Shown: piece after piece, positions 19,223 through 27,456 of the stretch | Layout of the letters: the number at the start of each line of letters is the position of its first letter | Numbering within the stretch: position 1 is the first letter of the stretch | DNA from: Streptomyces collinus Tu 365 | Lineage (GTDB): Bacteria > Actinomycetota > Actinomycetes > Streptomycetales > Streptomycetaceae | Reading direction: 5' to 3' | DNA length: 64,000 nt | Assembly: GCF_000444875.1 (NCBI RefSeq) | Contig: NC_021985.1 | Span: 1,860,001 to 1,924,000, forward strand | Program-made: the position numbers and the translations under genes | The notes under the pieces: generated by a model | Seen by the model: only the letters and a program-made list of their open reading frames with translations | Database searches by the model: none | What the model was told of the DNA's origin: nothing

Positions 19223-20470
19223 TTACGCCCGGTCCCCGTCCCCGTACGCGTCCGCATCCCCCTCGCCGCACGCCTCCTCGAACCAGCCGGGGCTCTCCTG
19301 GAGGGACTTCATCAGCCGGTCCCGCTCGGCGTCGTCCACCTCCACGGGGACGACCCCGCGGGCGCCGGTGAGCCTGCGGAAGCCGCCCCGGCGCTCCAGC
19401 AGGCCCTGGACCCGCACGGGGAGGCCGACGAGGTGGGCGTGCCCGGCGACGCGGTAGTCCTCCTCGTCGAGGGTGACGCGCAGGTGCGGGACCTCGGCCC
19501 CGGCGAGCACCCGGAGCCGTACGGTGCCGGCGCCGCGCGGCCCTGAGCGGCGCAGGCGGACCACGGCGCCGGTGATCCGCACCGGCACGGAGGGCTCGCC
19601 CCGCAGGTAGCGCAGCCCGGCGGCGTGCAGCGCGGGCAGGTCGCCGGGTGAGAACTCGACGGGTTCGGCGGTGGTGGCACAGCCGTCGGGCACGCCGGGA
19701 CCCGGTGCCCAGGCGACGGCGACGCGCGCGCCCTCGGTACCGCGGACGAGCGCGGTCAGCGCCTCGGTCAGCTCGCGGCTGACGCCCGCGGCCACGGCGC
19801 CGTCGAAGGCGTCCATGCCGCCGGTGGCCCGCTGGTAGTCGATGGCCTCGCGGGTCGCGTACAGGGCCTGGTGGAGGCGGACGGCGAGCGCGCGGCCGGT
19901 GGGCACCGGCACGAACGCGGTGAGCCGGCGGCCTTCGGCGGCGGGACTCACGAGGACGTGCTCCAGGAGCGCGGCGGCGGGCCCGCGGTGCCGGGCGCCG
20001 TGGTAGCCGGTCCGGGCGCGGGTGGCGAGCGCGGCGGCGAGCAGCATGCCACGGGCCGCGGTGCGCAGATGCTCGTCGGCCGTCCAGGCGGCGGCGCCCG
20101 CGGGGCCGTCGGGCACGTCCCGCCACCAGCGGATCTCGTCGCTGGGCACGGTGAGGGAGATCAGCACTTCGCGGGCGGCGGGGGTGGCGCTGCGGGCGAG
20201 GGCGTCGAGGGCCTCGCCGAGCAGGTCGTCGCTGTCGGGGAAGGCCCGGCTCTCGGGCACCAGCAGGCTGGTGGCGCCGACGCCGGGTCCCGGCGGGGTC
20301 CAGCGGCCGTAGCGGCCGGGCGCTCCGCCGCGCCGCTGCCAGCCGTGCCGGTGCAGCAGGGCGCCGAGCACGGCGGGGTCGACGTCGGCGGGCTCGGGCG
20401 GCCGGTGCCAGGCGAGGTCGTCGGGGTGCGGCCGGACCTGGCGGCCGGGCTCGTCGTACGGACGGATCAT
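19223..20470 (-). CDS. Conserved protein of unknown function, partner of DUF4365 gene
   Basis: No family recognised. The 415-residue protein has no signal peptide or membrane span. The N-terminal third contains [11 protein letters not shown] and [11 protein letters not shown]; the middle is Ala-rich and helical. The C-terminal 130 residues look beta-rich ([34 protein letters not shown]), as in OB or similar barrels. The ATG overlaps the stop of the DUF4365 gene as ATGA and has GGGAGG upstream, so the two proteins are probably made together. Confidence 0.8.
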   Translation of the reverse strand: MIRPYDEPGRQVRPHPDDLAWHRPPEPADVDPAVLGALLHRHGWQRRGGAPGRYGRWTPPGPGVGATSLLVPESRAFPDSDDLLGEALDALARSATPAAREVLISLTVPSDEIRWWRDVPDGPAGAAAWTADEHLRTAARGMLLAAALATRARTGYHGARHRGPAAALLEHVLVSPAAEGRRLTAFVPVPTGRALAVRLHQALYATREAIDYQRATGGMDAFDGAVAAGVSRELTEALTALVRGTEGARVAVAWAPGPGVPDGCATTAEPVEFSPGDLPALHAAGLRYLRGEPSVPVRITGAVVRLRRSGPRGAGTVRLRVLAGAEVPHLRVTLDEEDYRVAGHAHLVGLPVRVQGLLERRGGFRRLTGARGVVPVEVDDAERDRLMKSLQESPGWFEEACGEGDADAYGDGDRA

Positions 20471-21033
20471 GGTCTGCCTCCCGTCCCGACCCGCGTCATG
20501 ATCTCGCACAGCGCCCGGTCGTCGAAGACCCGCGCGGTCGGTATCCGCACGGTGGTCCGGTGCCGGCCGGTGACCGGGTGGCCGGCCAGGTTGACCCAGT
20601 AGCAGCAGTGCCTGAGGTCCAGCCGGTCGTGGCCGGCGCGCAGCCAGTCGTCCTGGGAGCGCGGGACGAGCATGACGACCAGGATCTTGTGCACCGTGAC
20701 GGGTGTGCGGGCGAGTTTGCGCAGGTGGTCGTTGTCCAGCGTGAAGGAGAAGAAGGGGCCCGGCGGGTTCGGCGCGATCTGGTAGGTGCACTTGAGCTGC
20801 ACCTTGATGGTGACCTCGTCGTCGACGGTGTGCGCGGGCGCGCTGTGGCTGACGTGCCAGTCGATGCCGTTGTCCGGGAAGGGCTGGGACAGCGAGCAGC
20901 CCGCGGCCGCGGCGACCGCGTGCAGATAGCCGACCTGCAGTGTCTCCATGCAGGCGGTGGTGGCGAGTGTGCCGCGAAGGGGGCCCGTGCGTTCGGGCAG
21001 CAGCCCGCCCCGCTCGGGCTGCAGAGTGGCCAT
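20467..21033 (-). CDS. DUF4365-domain protein (PD-(D/E)XK-like)
   Basis: A 188-residue protein resembling DUF4365. The pattern [17 protein letters not shown], then DNGIDWHV, then [10 protein letters not shown] has the spacing D...Q-X-K seen in restriction-endonuclease-like folds. Later conserved segments are [19 protein letters not shown] and [12 protein letters not shown]. The family assignment is from motif memory. Nuclease activity is inference, since the exact catalytic residues cannot be proved here. The ATG has GGAAGG ten bases upstream. It is divergent from the DEDDh exonuclease across 168 bp. Confidence 0.8.
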   Translation of the reverse strand: MATLQPERGGLLPERTGPLRGTLATTACMETLQVGYLHAVAAAAGCSLSQPFPDNGIDWHVSHSAPAHTVDDEVTIKVQLKCTYQIAPNPPGPFFSFTLDNDHLRKLARTPVTVHKILVVMLVPRSQDDWLRAGHDRLDLRHCCYWVNLAGHPVTGRHRTTVRIPTARVFDDRALCEIMTRVGTGGRP

Positions 21034-21201
21034 GACCAACAGCCTTCCGAGCCATGAGTTTCCCCGTAGCGGGCCGCTGAACTGCAAAGACCCGTACTCC
21101 TGTTGTCTCCGTCCGGCGTACGGCGCAAACGGCCCGGGTATCACCAAACAGGCAGAAGACGGAACGTCACCTGCCTTGGGTGAACGAGGAGTTGTGTGGG
21201 G

Positions 21202-21927
21202 ATGACGACCTGGTACGAGGGGCCGCTGGCGGCCTTCGACACGGAGACGACGGGCGTGGACGTCGAGACCGACCGGATCGTGTCGGCCGCCGTCGTCGTC
21301 CAGGACGCGCCGGGCACCCGGCCGCGGATCACGCGCTGGCTGGTGAATCCGGGCGTGGCGGTGCCTGAGGCGGCGACGGCGGTGCACGGACTGACGGACG
21401 AGCACCTGCAGCACCACGGGCGCTGGCCGGCGCCGGTGATGTACGAGATAGCCGAGCAGCTCGCCGAGCACGCGGCGATGGGGCGCCCGCTGGTGGTGAT
21501 GAACGCGCCCTTCGACATGACGCTGCTGGACCGGGAGTTGCGCCGGCACCGGGCCTCGTCGCTGGACCGCTGGTTCGAGCGGGCGCCGCTGCGGGTGCTG
21601 GACCCGCGGGTCCTGGACAAGCATCTGGACCGCTACCGCAAGGGCCGGCGCACACTGACCGACCTGTGCGCGCACTACGGCGTGACGCTGGAGGGCGCGC
21701 ACGACGCGGCGGCGGACGCGCTGGCCGCCATGGAGGTCGTCCGGGCGCTGGGCCGGCGGTTCGCGACCCGTCTGGAGCGGCTGTCCCCCGCCGAGTTGCA
21801 CACGCTCCAGGCGAACTGGCACGCGGCGCAGGCGCGGGGGCTGCAGGCGTGGTTCGCGCGCAGCGGCTCGGAGGAGATCGTCAGCACGGAGTGGCCGCTG
21901 CGGCCGGAGCTGCCCGCGGCGGCGTGA
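21202..21927 (+). CDS. DEDDh 3'-5' exonuclease (DnaQ/epsilon-like)
   Basis: A 241-residue exonuclease. It has Exo I AAFDTETTGVD with catalytic Asp/Glu, the TAVHGLTDEHL segment, Exo II NAPFDMTLLDRE, and Exo III HDAAADALAAMEVV with the DEDDh histidine. It is a stand-alone exonuclease domain rather than a polymerase subunit. ATG 21202 lies ten bases after GAGGAG; an in-frame GTG six bases earlier is closer than normal. The C-terminal 60 residues (after RRFATRLER) are an added helical part. Confidence 0.92.
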   Translation: MTTWYEGPLAAFDTETTGVDVETDRIVSAAVVVQDAPGTRPRITRWLVNPGVAVPEAATAVHGLTDEHLQHHGRWPAPVMYEIAEQLAEHAAMGRPLVVMNAPFDMTLLDRELRRHRASSLDRWFERAPLRVLDPRVLDKHLDRYRKGRRTLTDLCAHYGVTLEGAHDAAADALAAMEVVRALGRRFATRLERLSPAELHTLQANWHAAQARGLQAWFARSGSEEIVSTEWPLRPELPAAA

Positions 21928-21956
21928 GGGCCGTGCGCCGGACACGGAGAAGCGGA

Positions 21957-21987
21957 AGAGCCGGTCCGCGTGCTGCGGACCGGCTCT
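21957..21987. terminator. Hairpin between exonuclease gene and tRNA-Val
   Basis: Perfect 13-bp stem (21957-21969 with 21975-21987) and a 5-base loop. It is placed to end both the plus-strand exonuclease transcript and the minus-strand tRNA transcript. Confidence 0.8.
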
Positions 21988-21994
21988 GTCCCGG

Positions 21995-22066
21995 TGGGCG
22001 ATACTGGGTTCGAACCAGTGACCTCTTCGGTGTGAACGAAGCGCTCTCCCACTGAGCTAATCGCCC
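21995..22066 (-). tRNA. tRNA-Val (anticodon CAC), copy 1
   Basis: A 72-nt cloverleaf with acceptor GGGCGAT/ATCGCCC and D-arm GCTCAGTGGGAGAGC. The anticodon stem CTTCG/CGAAG holds loop TTCACAC, and the T-arm contains GGTTCGAACC. The discriminator is A and CCA is not encoded. It reads GUG, a very common codon in GC-rich genomes. An identical copy lies 0.9 kb downstream on the same strand. Confidence 0.97.
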
Positions 22067-22079
22067 GGGAACGCACTGA

Positions 22080-22109
22080 ACAATACAGGTCCCGGCGCCC
22101 TTCGTTCAA
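22080..22109 (-). promoter_or_regulatory. Promoter of tRNA-Val copy 1
   Basis: TTGAAC, an 18-bp spacer, then TATTGT (read on the minus strand), ending 14 bases before the tRNA 5' end. This is close to the vegetative sigma consensus. It overlaps the last codon of the SRPBCC gene. Confidence 0.6.
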
Positions 22110-22552
22110 ACCGCTCGCAGGTGCCGCAGCAGTCCGCGCCGTCCGGCCCGCATCATCAGCCGGTGGTTGGCGCGGAAGACGGGCCGTCCCGGTACGGCCA
22201 GCAGCCGGAGCAGCGGCTTGCGTACGTCGACCTCCTGGTCGTAGCGGGCGAGTGTGCCGGGGCCCTCGGCGGTGACCGTCCAGCGCGCCCAGCCCTCGAT
22301 GTCCCCGGACAGGCCGACCGCCAGGACGCCGGCGGCCGGGTCGCGGCGGGTGGTGCGGGCGGTGAGGGTCATGGCGTACGGCAGTGCGGAGCGGATGGTG
22401 AGCACTCCGGTCTCGTCGTCCAGCCGCGTCACCGTGCGCACCTGCGGCCACCAGGCGGGGTAGTCCTCGGGCCGCTCCAGCGCCGCGTAGACCGCGGCGG
22501 GCGGGGCGGGCAGGGGCCACCGGCTGTGGAAGCGGTAGTGGTTCCAGTCCAT
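22106..22552 (-). CDS. SRPBCC (START/polyketide cyclase-like) family protein
   Basis: A 148-residue protein with the ligand-pocket fold pattern of SRPBCC proteins. It begins YRFHSRWPLPAPPAAVYAAL, followed by RPEDYPAWWPQVRTV, alternating strands (WARWTVTAEGPGTLARYDQEV) and a C-terminal helix HRLMMRAGRRGLLRHL. The family binds hydrophobic ligands; neither ligand nor pathway can be told. It sits alone between two tRNA genes on the same strand. Confidence 0.85.
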   Translation of the reverse strand: MDWNHYRFHSRWPLPAPPAAVYAALERPEDYPAWWPQVRTVTRLDDETGVLTIRSALPYAMTLTARTTRRDPAAGVLAVGLSGDIEGWARWTVTAEGPGTLARYDQEVDVRKPLLRLLAVPGRPVFRANHRLMMRAGRRGLLRHLRAV

Positions 22553-22907
22553 GGGCCGAGTGTGCCCGGCCGCACCGGGGCGGGCCCGGGGTCCCCTGAG
22601 TACGGGTACTCATGCGGCCCGCCGTGCGGCGGGGCACACTGCGGGGGCGAGCGCCGCCGCCCGTGCGACGGCGCTCGCCCCACCAGGAATTCCCGCTTGT
22701 CGTACTTCCGAGGGAATGTGACGGCCTATTGGAAAACGTCCGGGGAATTCGCCGGCCGCCCTGATCCGGAACATCTCCGCACACTTCTTCCCGACGGGCA
22801 CGAGGGCCCGGTCGATCTTCCCGGCCCGCGCCTCGGCACTCCCGCCGGAGGTAACGGACCGTCACCTTCATCCTCCGGCGATCAAGGTCGCGTCCGCCCG
22901 GACACGA
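22553..22907. other. 355-bp gap without a recognisable gene
   Basis: This lies between the SRPBCC start and the terminator of the second tRNA-Val. It includes a lower-GC patch around 22700-22740. Short open frames here have no ribosome site or family signal. It presumably contains the SRPBCC promoter. Confidence 0.5.
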
Positions 22908-22941
22908 CGACGGCCCATCCGCTGTGGCGGATGGGCCGTCG
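22908..22941 (-). terminator. Hairpin after tRNA-Val copy 2
   Basis: Perfect 15-bp stem (22908-22922 with 22927-22941) with loop TGTG, eight bases past the tRNA 3' end on the minus strand. Confidence 0.8.
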
Positions 22942-22948
22942 GTCCGGG

Positions 22949-23020
22949 TGGGCGATACTGGGTTCGAACCAGTGACCTCTTCGGTGTGAACGAAGCGCTC
23001 TCCCACTGAGCTAATCGCCC
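22949..23020 (-). tRNA. tRNA-Val (anticodon CAC), copy 2
   Basis: Identical in sequence to the copy at 21995-22066, with the same 72-nt cloverleaf and CAC anticodon. CCA is not encoded. A TAATGT -10-like element lies upstream, but no convincing -35 is visible. Confidence 0.97.
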
Positions 23021-23093
23021 GGGCGCAGGAAGAACATTACCCCATGTCAGGGGGTGCCCCCGACCATGGGCCGCACCGGGGCCGGGCGCCGGA

Positions 23094-23516
23094 TCACTGG
23101 TCCTTGATCTTCCACGGCATCACGACGCCGAACTTCCACAGGTAGACCGCGACGAGCGCGGCGACGATCACGAGGCCGACCACGGTAAGGGCGATGTTGC
23201 GGCGCCGCACCTCGGGGTCGAGCGCCCGCTGGGCCGCCTCGGTCACCTTGCGCTTGGTCCAGCGCAGCACGAGCTGGGCCCAGACGAACTCGGTCGCCCA
23301 GATCGCCATGCCGCCGAAGATCACGACCCAGCCGGGTCCGGGCAGCGGCAGCATCACGATGCCGGCCCCGACGACCGCCAGGCCGACCACGAAGACGCCG
23401 ACCTGCCAGCTGAGGTGCAGGGCCCGGCGGGCCTTGACGTACTCGGGCGCGCGGGAGCCCAGCCCCTGCCCGGAATCCGTCGCGGCCGGCCCCGACTCGT
23501 CACTCCCCGTATTCAT
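23094..23516 (-). CDS. PGPGW-motif transmembrane protein (TIGR02611-like)
   Basis: A 140-residue membrane protein with a hydrophilic N-terminus and a paired hydrophobic hairpin (about residues 35-75) carrying the signature LPLPGPGWVVIFGG. An amphipathic basic stretch (VLRWTKRKVTEAAQRALD) follows, then a last span (VVGLVIVAALVAVYLW). The PGPGW family is common in actinobacteria and has no assigned function. It is divergent from ssgB across 191 bp. Confidence 0.88.
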   Translation of the reverse strand: MNTGSDESGPAATDSGQGLGSRAPEYVKARRALHLSWQVGVFVVGLAVVGAGIVMLPLPGPGWVVIFGGMAIWATEFVWAQLVLRWTKRKVTEAAQRALDPEVRRRNIALTVVGLVIVAALVAVYLWKFGVVMPWKIKDQ

Positions 23517-23707
23517 GCAGACAAACCCTACCGGAGTGAATCAGGCCACCGGAATGGGTGTAGACCTCGTCCGAGTTCTCGGCCGGAAGAGTTACGTAAA
23601 CACACGCAAAACCCTCAGAGGGGTTTACAACGGCACCGTAGGTGGCATGTCGATTTCGCCGACGTGCGAATCCCCGAGCGCACACTGAGCGAAAGGCCCT
23701 GGCGCTT

Positions 23708-24121
23708 ATGAACACCACGGTCAGCTGCGAGCTGCACCTGCGCCTCGTTGTGTCGAGCGAGTCCTCCCTGCCTGTCCCCGCAGGCCTGCGGTACGACACG
23801 GCCGACCCCTACGCCGTGCACGCCACCTTCCACACCGGAGCCGAGGAGACCGTCGAGTGGGTGTTCGCCCGCGACCTCCTCGCCGAGGGGCTTCACCGGC
23901 CCACCGGCACCGGCGACGTCCGCGTCTGGCCATCCCGCAGTCATGGCCAGGGCGTCGTGTGCATCGCCTTGAGCTCCCCGGAGGGGGAAGCACTGCTCGA
24001 GGCCCCTGCGCGGGCTCTGGAGTCCTTCCTGAAGCGGACGGACGCCGCCGTGCCCCCCGGCACGGAGCACCGTCACTTCGATCTTGATCAGGAGCTCTCA
24101 CACATCCTGGCGGAGAGTTAG
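23708..24121 (+). CDS. ssgB: SsgB, SsgA-like sporulation division activator
   Basis: SsgB marks future septum sites in aerial hyphae and recruits FtsZ with SsgA; it is restricted to sporulating actinomycetes. This protein has the canonical 137 residues. The hallmarks are MNTTVSCELHLRLVVSSESS, LRYDTADPYAVHATFHTG, VEWVFARDLLAEGLHRP, GDVRVWPSRSHG and the C-terminal LDQELSHILAES. The ATG is chosen over the longer frame because it is the conserved SsgB start; AAAGG lies 12 bases upstream. In S. coelicolor ssgB is reported to depend on the stress sigma factor SigH. The AT-richer upstream region (23585-23660) contains GTTT-type elements, but I cannot define the promoter. Confidence 0.98.
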   Translation: MNTTVSCELHLRLVVSSESSLPVPAGLRYDTADPYAVHATFHTGAEETVEWVFARDLLAEGLHRPTGTGDVRVWPSRSHGQGVVCIALSSPEGEALLEAPARALESFLKRTDAAVPPGTEHRHFDLDQELSHILAES

Positions 24122-24251
24122 GCCGCGGCACCACTGAGCCGCCCGGCGCCGTCCACTCGGGGAGACGGCTCGGGCCAAGACAACCGCATAGGCACGGGCA
24201 AGCGCCGTCACCGTGGGTGTCCACGAGACGGCGCCGGCCTGTTGCGCGACC

Positions 24252-24272
24252 GGCCCGGGCGGCGGCCGGGCC
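24252..24272 (+). terminator. Hairpin downstream of ssgB
   Basis: Seven-base perfect stem GGCCCGG / CCGGGCC with a 7-base loop, 130 bases past the ssgB stop. It is a plausible but unproven terminator. Confidence 0.4.
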
Positions 24273-24409
24273 CCGGGAACCCGCGGGGCCACGGAGGCGT
24301 TGTACCGGCGATCGTCGATGAACGGAACCAGGTGCGGTGGGCGCGGTTGTCGCTACCATCGGCCAGCATCGGCGGGCGCCCGCCCGACCCCCAGGCCAGG
24401 GAGCGAAAC

Positions 24410-24970
24410 GTGCTGATCACCCACGACACCCGGTGCGCGCTGGACACCGTGGTGGATCTGGTGAACACCGCGCCGGAGGACGACGCCGCGGCGGACGGAC
24501 TGCCGGACGTCGCGGCTCTCGCCGATTTCGTGCGAAGCCACGAGATCAGCGACGTCGGCGTGCTGTCGGAGTTCGACCTGTCCGCGGTGCGCAAGGTCCG
24601 GGGCAGGTTCGCCGGGATCTTCGCCGCCACGGAGGCCCGCGCCGCCGCCGGGATGATCAACGAGCTGGTCGCCGCGGCGGGCACCACCCCCCGGCTCACG
24701 AACCACGACGGCTACGACTGGCACGTGCACTACTTCGCGCCGGGCGCCTCCGTGGCCGACCACCTCGCCGCCGACTGCGGGATGGCGCTGGCCTTCTTCG
24801 TGGTGGCCGGGGAGGAGGAGCGGCTGCGGCGCTGCGAGGCACCGGACTGCCGGCGCGCCTTCGTCGACCTATCCCGCAACCGCTCACGCCGCTACTGCGA
24901 CAGCCGTACCTGCGGGAACCGGCTGCACGTGGCCGCCTACCGGGCGCGGCGCAAGGAAGCCGCGGGCTGA
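24410..24970 (+). CDS. ABATE/CGNR zinc-finger protein, putative transcriptional regulator
   Basis: A 186-residue protein. The N-terminal stress-associated (ABATE-like) domain has TRCALDTVVDLVNTAP and LSAVRKVRGRFAGIF. The C-terminal CGNR zinc finger reads RRCEAPDCRRAFVDLSRNRS followed by RRYCDSRTCGNRLHVAAYRAR. The four cysteines would bind one zinc, and the basic tail suggests nucleic-acid binding. The GTG start has AGGGAG six bases upstream. A TACCAT -10-like element lies about 50 bases upstream. It probably acts as a regulator; its targets are unknown. Confidence 0.9.
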   Translation: MLITHDTRCALDTVVDLVNTAPEDDAAADGLPDVAALADFVRSHEISDVGVLSEFDLSAVRKVRGRFAGIFAATEARAAAGMINELVAAAGTTPRLTNHDGYDWHVHYFAPGASVADHLAADCGMALAFFVVAGEEERLRRCEAPDCRRAFVDLSRNRSRRYCDSRTCGNRLHVAAYRARRKEAAG

Positions 24971-25034
24971 TCCACGGGCGGCGCGCGGGGCGACGCCGGT
25001 CCCGGCGGGTGGCGCCGGGACGGACGTGTACGTC

Positions 25035-25187
25035 TCACAGCAACAGCAGATCGTGCAGCGCAGCCATGAGGATCAGACACCCGATCACCGCCAGGAAGAT
25101 CATCAGCGGTGGCTGGGAAAGGGCGAAGAGGCACCCGCGCGGCTCGTCCTTGGGCGGCGCGGCCTCGCTCTGTGACGTGTCCAGCAT
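25035..25187 (-). CDS. Small single-span membrane protein (50 aa)
   Basis: A 50-codon frame with an ATG start (MLDTSQSEAAPPKDEPRG). A hydrophilic N-terminus is followed by a long hydrophobic segment (PLMIFLAVIGCLILMAAL) and a short Leu-rich end. Codon third positions are GC-rich, as in neighbouring genes. No strong ribosome site is visible (CCGCGAG just before the start). It lies in the 338-bp space between the CGNR gene and the next minus-strand gene. Function unknown. Confidence 0.6.
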   Translation of the reverse strand: MLDTSQSEAAPPKDEPRGCLFALSQPPLMIFLAVIGCLILMAALHDLLLL

Positions 25188-25308
25188 CTCGCGGCCGATG
25201 ATGGACCAGGCGGCACCCCGTTGGCGATCACCACGCTCACTGAGTGCCGGTCTTCACCGATTCCGCGCCCGCCGGGTCACCTTGCTTCCGGTTGTGACCG
25301 GTTCCAGG

Positions 25309-25752
25309 TCATATGCCGTGCTTCTTGAGGATGGCCTCGATGTCGCTGAAGTCGTCGGCCGAGCCGCTGGAGCGCGGCGGGCCTGCCGGCCGGGCCGCCG
25401 GGCCCGCCCCCGCGCCGAGCGAGGGCGCCGAGGCGGTCGGGGCCACCGCTTCGGTGCGGCCGCCGCGGGCCGCCCTGCGCTCGGCCCGGGTGCCGCCGCG
25501 GCGGCGCTCCACGGCGCGGGTGCCCGCGAACAGCAGCCAGGCCACACCCAGCAGGCCGAAGCCGGCCCAGGCGGTGGGACTGAAGGCGGTGTCCGAGAGC
25601 CAGCCGACCACTCCGGTCATGACCAGGCCGATCGGCACGAGCGCGTACGCGGCGATCCGCGCGGCCGACAGGAAACGCTTGCGGTAGGCCGCGACCACCG
25701 CGATGCCCAGGCCCGCCGCGGAGGCGGCGGAGCAGACGGTCTCGGCAATCAT
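25309..25752 (-). CDS. Small membrane protein of unknown function
   Basis: A 147-residue protein starting MIAETVCSAAS, with GGAGG five bases upstream. Hydrophobic spans lie near residues 8-22, 33-50 and 60-78. A basic, Ala/Gly/Pro-rich linker leads to a conserved-looking C-terminal motif DDFSDIEAILKKHGI, which resembles a short interaction peptide. No family recognised. It is transcribed divergently from the DsbA-like gene. Confidence 0.8.
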   Translation of the reverse strand: MIAETVCSAASAAGLGIAVVAAYRKRFLSAARIAAYALVPIGLVMTGVVGWLSDTAFSPTAWAGFGLLGVAWLLFAGTRAVERRRGGTRAERRAARGGRTEAVAPTASAPSLGAGAGPAARPAGPPRSSGSADDFSDIEAILKKHGI

Positions 25753-25946
25753 CCGGTCCTCCAGGCGGGCTCGGTCGGCGGGGACGCGAGCGCACGTCAG
25801 GGTGCGCTTCGTCCCTTCCATCCTGCACCGCCCGGTCCGCCCGGTGCCATGCCCGGGACCGAGATCAGGGAGATCTCCGGGTCGCCTCCTCCCGGGGTGC
25901 CGGTCCCGATTGGGTCGGCCGCCTCCGGCCTGGGAGACTGGGCCGC

Positions 25947-26468
25947 ATGAGCGACTCCTCCCCCGCCGGCGCCGAGGCCCCCGTCCTCGACGTCTGGTGC
26001 GAACTCCAGTGCCCCGACTGCCGCAGCGCCCTGGACGACGTCCGCGCCCTGCGCGCCCGTTACGGCGACCGGCTGGAGCTGCGGCTGCGCCACTTCCCGC
26101 TGGAGAAGCACAAGCACGCCTTCGCCGCCGCCCAGGCCGCCGAGGAGGCCCTGGAGCAGGGCAGGGGCTGGGAGTACGTGGAGGCGGTGCTGGAGCGGGT
26201 CGCCGAGCTGGACCGCGGCGGCGAGGCCCTGCTGGTCGAGGTCGCCCGTGAACTGGGCCTGGACGCCGAGGAGTTCGACACCGCGCTGATCGACGGCCGG
26301 CACATCCTGATCGTCGACGCGGACCAGGCCGAGGGCAAGGCGCTCGGCGTGACCGGCACGCCGACCTACGTCATCGGCGGCGAGCGCCTGGACGGCGGCA
26401 AGAGCCAGGAGGGACTGCGCGAGCGCATCGAGGAGATCGCCGACCGCCTGCTGGCCGCGGGCTCCTGA
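25947..26468 (+). CDS. DsbA-family thioredoxin-fold protein
   Basis: A 173-residue DsbA/FrnE-like protein. It has the active site CPDC in WCELQCPDCRSALDDV, an inserted helical domain, and the cis-proline strand GVTGTPTYVIGGERL. No signal peptide is present, so it is cytoplasmic, unlike classical DsbA. The family catalyses thiol-disulfide exchange; the partner is unknown. ATG start at the GACTGGGCCGC boundary with only a weak ribosome site. Confidence 0.9.
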   Translation: MSDSSPAGAEAPVLDVWCELQCPDCRSALDDVRALRARYGDRLELRLRHFPLEKHKHAFAAAQAAEEALEQGRGWEYVEAVLERVAELDRGGEALLVEVARELGLDAEEFDTALIDGRHILIVDADQAEGKALGVTGTPTYVIGGERLDGGKSQEGLRERIEEIADRLLAAGS

Positions 26469-26550
26469 CCCGGACGCCCGCGGCAGCGCGCCCGGGCGTC
26501 GCGTCGTCCGCCCGCAGGGCGTGGGGCACACGGGACGTCGCGGACGCGGC

Positions 26551-27375
26551 CTAGAGCAGCGGCTTGGTGAAGGTGCGGTCCGTCGTGTCGTAGCCGAGCG
26601 ACTCGTACAGCCGCTCCGCCGGGGTGTTGCCCGCGAACACGTTCAGCCCGAGCACGGGCCGGCCGGCCTCGATCGCCTGGCGCTCCGCCAGCAGCATGAG
26701 CGTCCGGCCGTGGCCCCGGCCGCGGTGGGCCCGGTCGGCCTCGACGTCGAAGACGAACGCCTTGTCCTCCTTCAGGGCCAGCCACAGGGTGCCCACCCGC
26801 GTCCCTTCGTGCTCCAGGACGCTGATCAGCGTGTTCGCGGTGCCGGCTCCGTCCGGCAGCAGTGTCTCCTGGTCCCTCCGGGCCTTGGACCGGGCCGCGG
26901 CCTCGGGCACGCCGAGGGCGATCCACTGCTGCGCGTACTCCTCGAACCCGTACTCCTGCCAGGCGTCGTACTCGGCCGGGTCCATCGGCCGGGCGCGGCT
27001 GCCCGGGGGCAGCGCGGGCGGGGTGGTGCCGAGGCGCTTCTCCATGCCGCGGTTGCGCGGCCGGTAGCCGAGGGCGGTGACGAGCCGCAGCGCGCCCTCG
27101 GCCCCGGCGGGCACCACCGCCTCGACGGAGGTGCAGCCCCAGCCCCGGGCCACCTCCTCGGCCGCGAGCGCGGCCACCGTGCCCCGGCCGCGCCGCTGGT
27201 CGGGCTCCGCTATCCGCAGATGCTCGACACGGGCCACGGAGGGGCCGAGGGAGGGCGAGGTGCACAGGTGGATCTCGCCGACGGGGCGGCTGTTCACGCA
27301 CACGTGGTAGTGGCGCGAACGGCCGCCGTCCGTCTGCTGCTGGAGCGGCTCGGTCGGCCGCAGGGTCGTCGTCAT
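26551..27375 (-). CDS. Tandem GNAT-domain acetyltransferase
   Basis: A 274-residue protein with two GNAT-like halves. The N-terminal half has VEHLRIAEPDQRRGRGTVAAL and VTALGYRPRN. The C-terminal half has the complete acetyl-CoA loop DRAHRGRGHGRTLMLLAER and LNVFAGNTPAERLYESLGY. The first copy is more degenerate, as in two-domain enzymes such as mycothiol synthase, but it lacks other marks of that enzyme. Substrate unknown. An adjacent GTG one codon upstream of the ATG could also start translation. Confidence 0.88.
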   Translation of the reverse strand: MTTTLRPTEPLQQQTDGGRSRHYHVCVNSRPVGEIHLCTSPSLGPSVARVEHLRIAEPDQRRGRGTVAALAAEEVARGWGCTSVEAVVPAGAEGALRLVTALGYRPRNRGMEKRLGTTPPALPPGSRARPMDPAEYDAWQEYGFEEYAQQWIALGVPEAAARSKARRDQETLLPDGAGTANTLISVLEHEGTRVGTLWLALKEDKAFVFDVEADRAHRGRGHGRTLMLLAERQAIEAGRPVLGLNVFAGNTPAERLYESLGYDTTDRTFTKPLL

Positions 27376-27456
27376 CACGGGAGTTCTACCCGCTCGCGGG
27401 CCTCCGGTCAGCCGGATTTCCCGCGGCCGTCCGGGGGTCCGGGCCGCAGGTCCGGA

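Noticed and set aside
22610..22801. 63-residue minus-strand frame upstream of the SRPBCC gene
   Set aside because: No ribosome site, atypical composition and no recognisable motif.
21995..23020. Integrated element between the two identical tRNA-Val genes
   Set aside because: The interval holds one SRPBCC gene and has no integrase or excisionase; simple tRNA duplication is enough.
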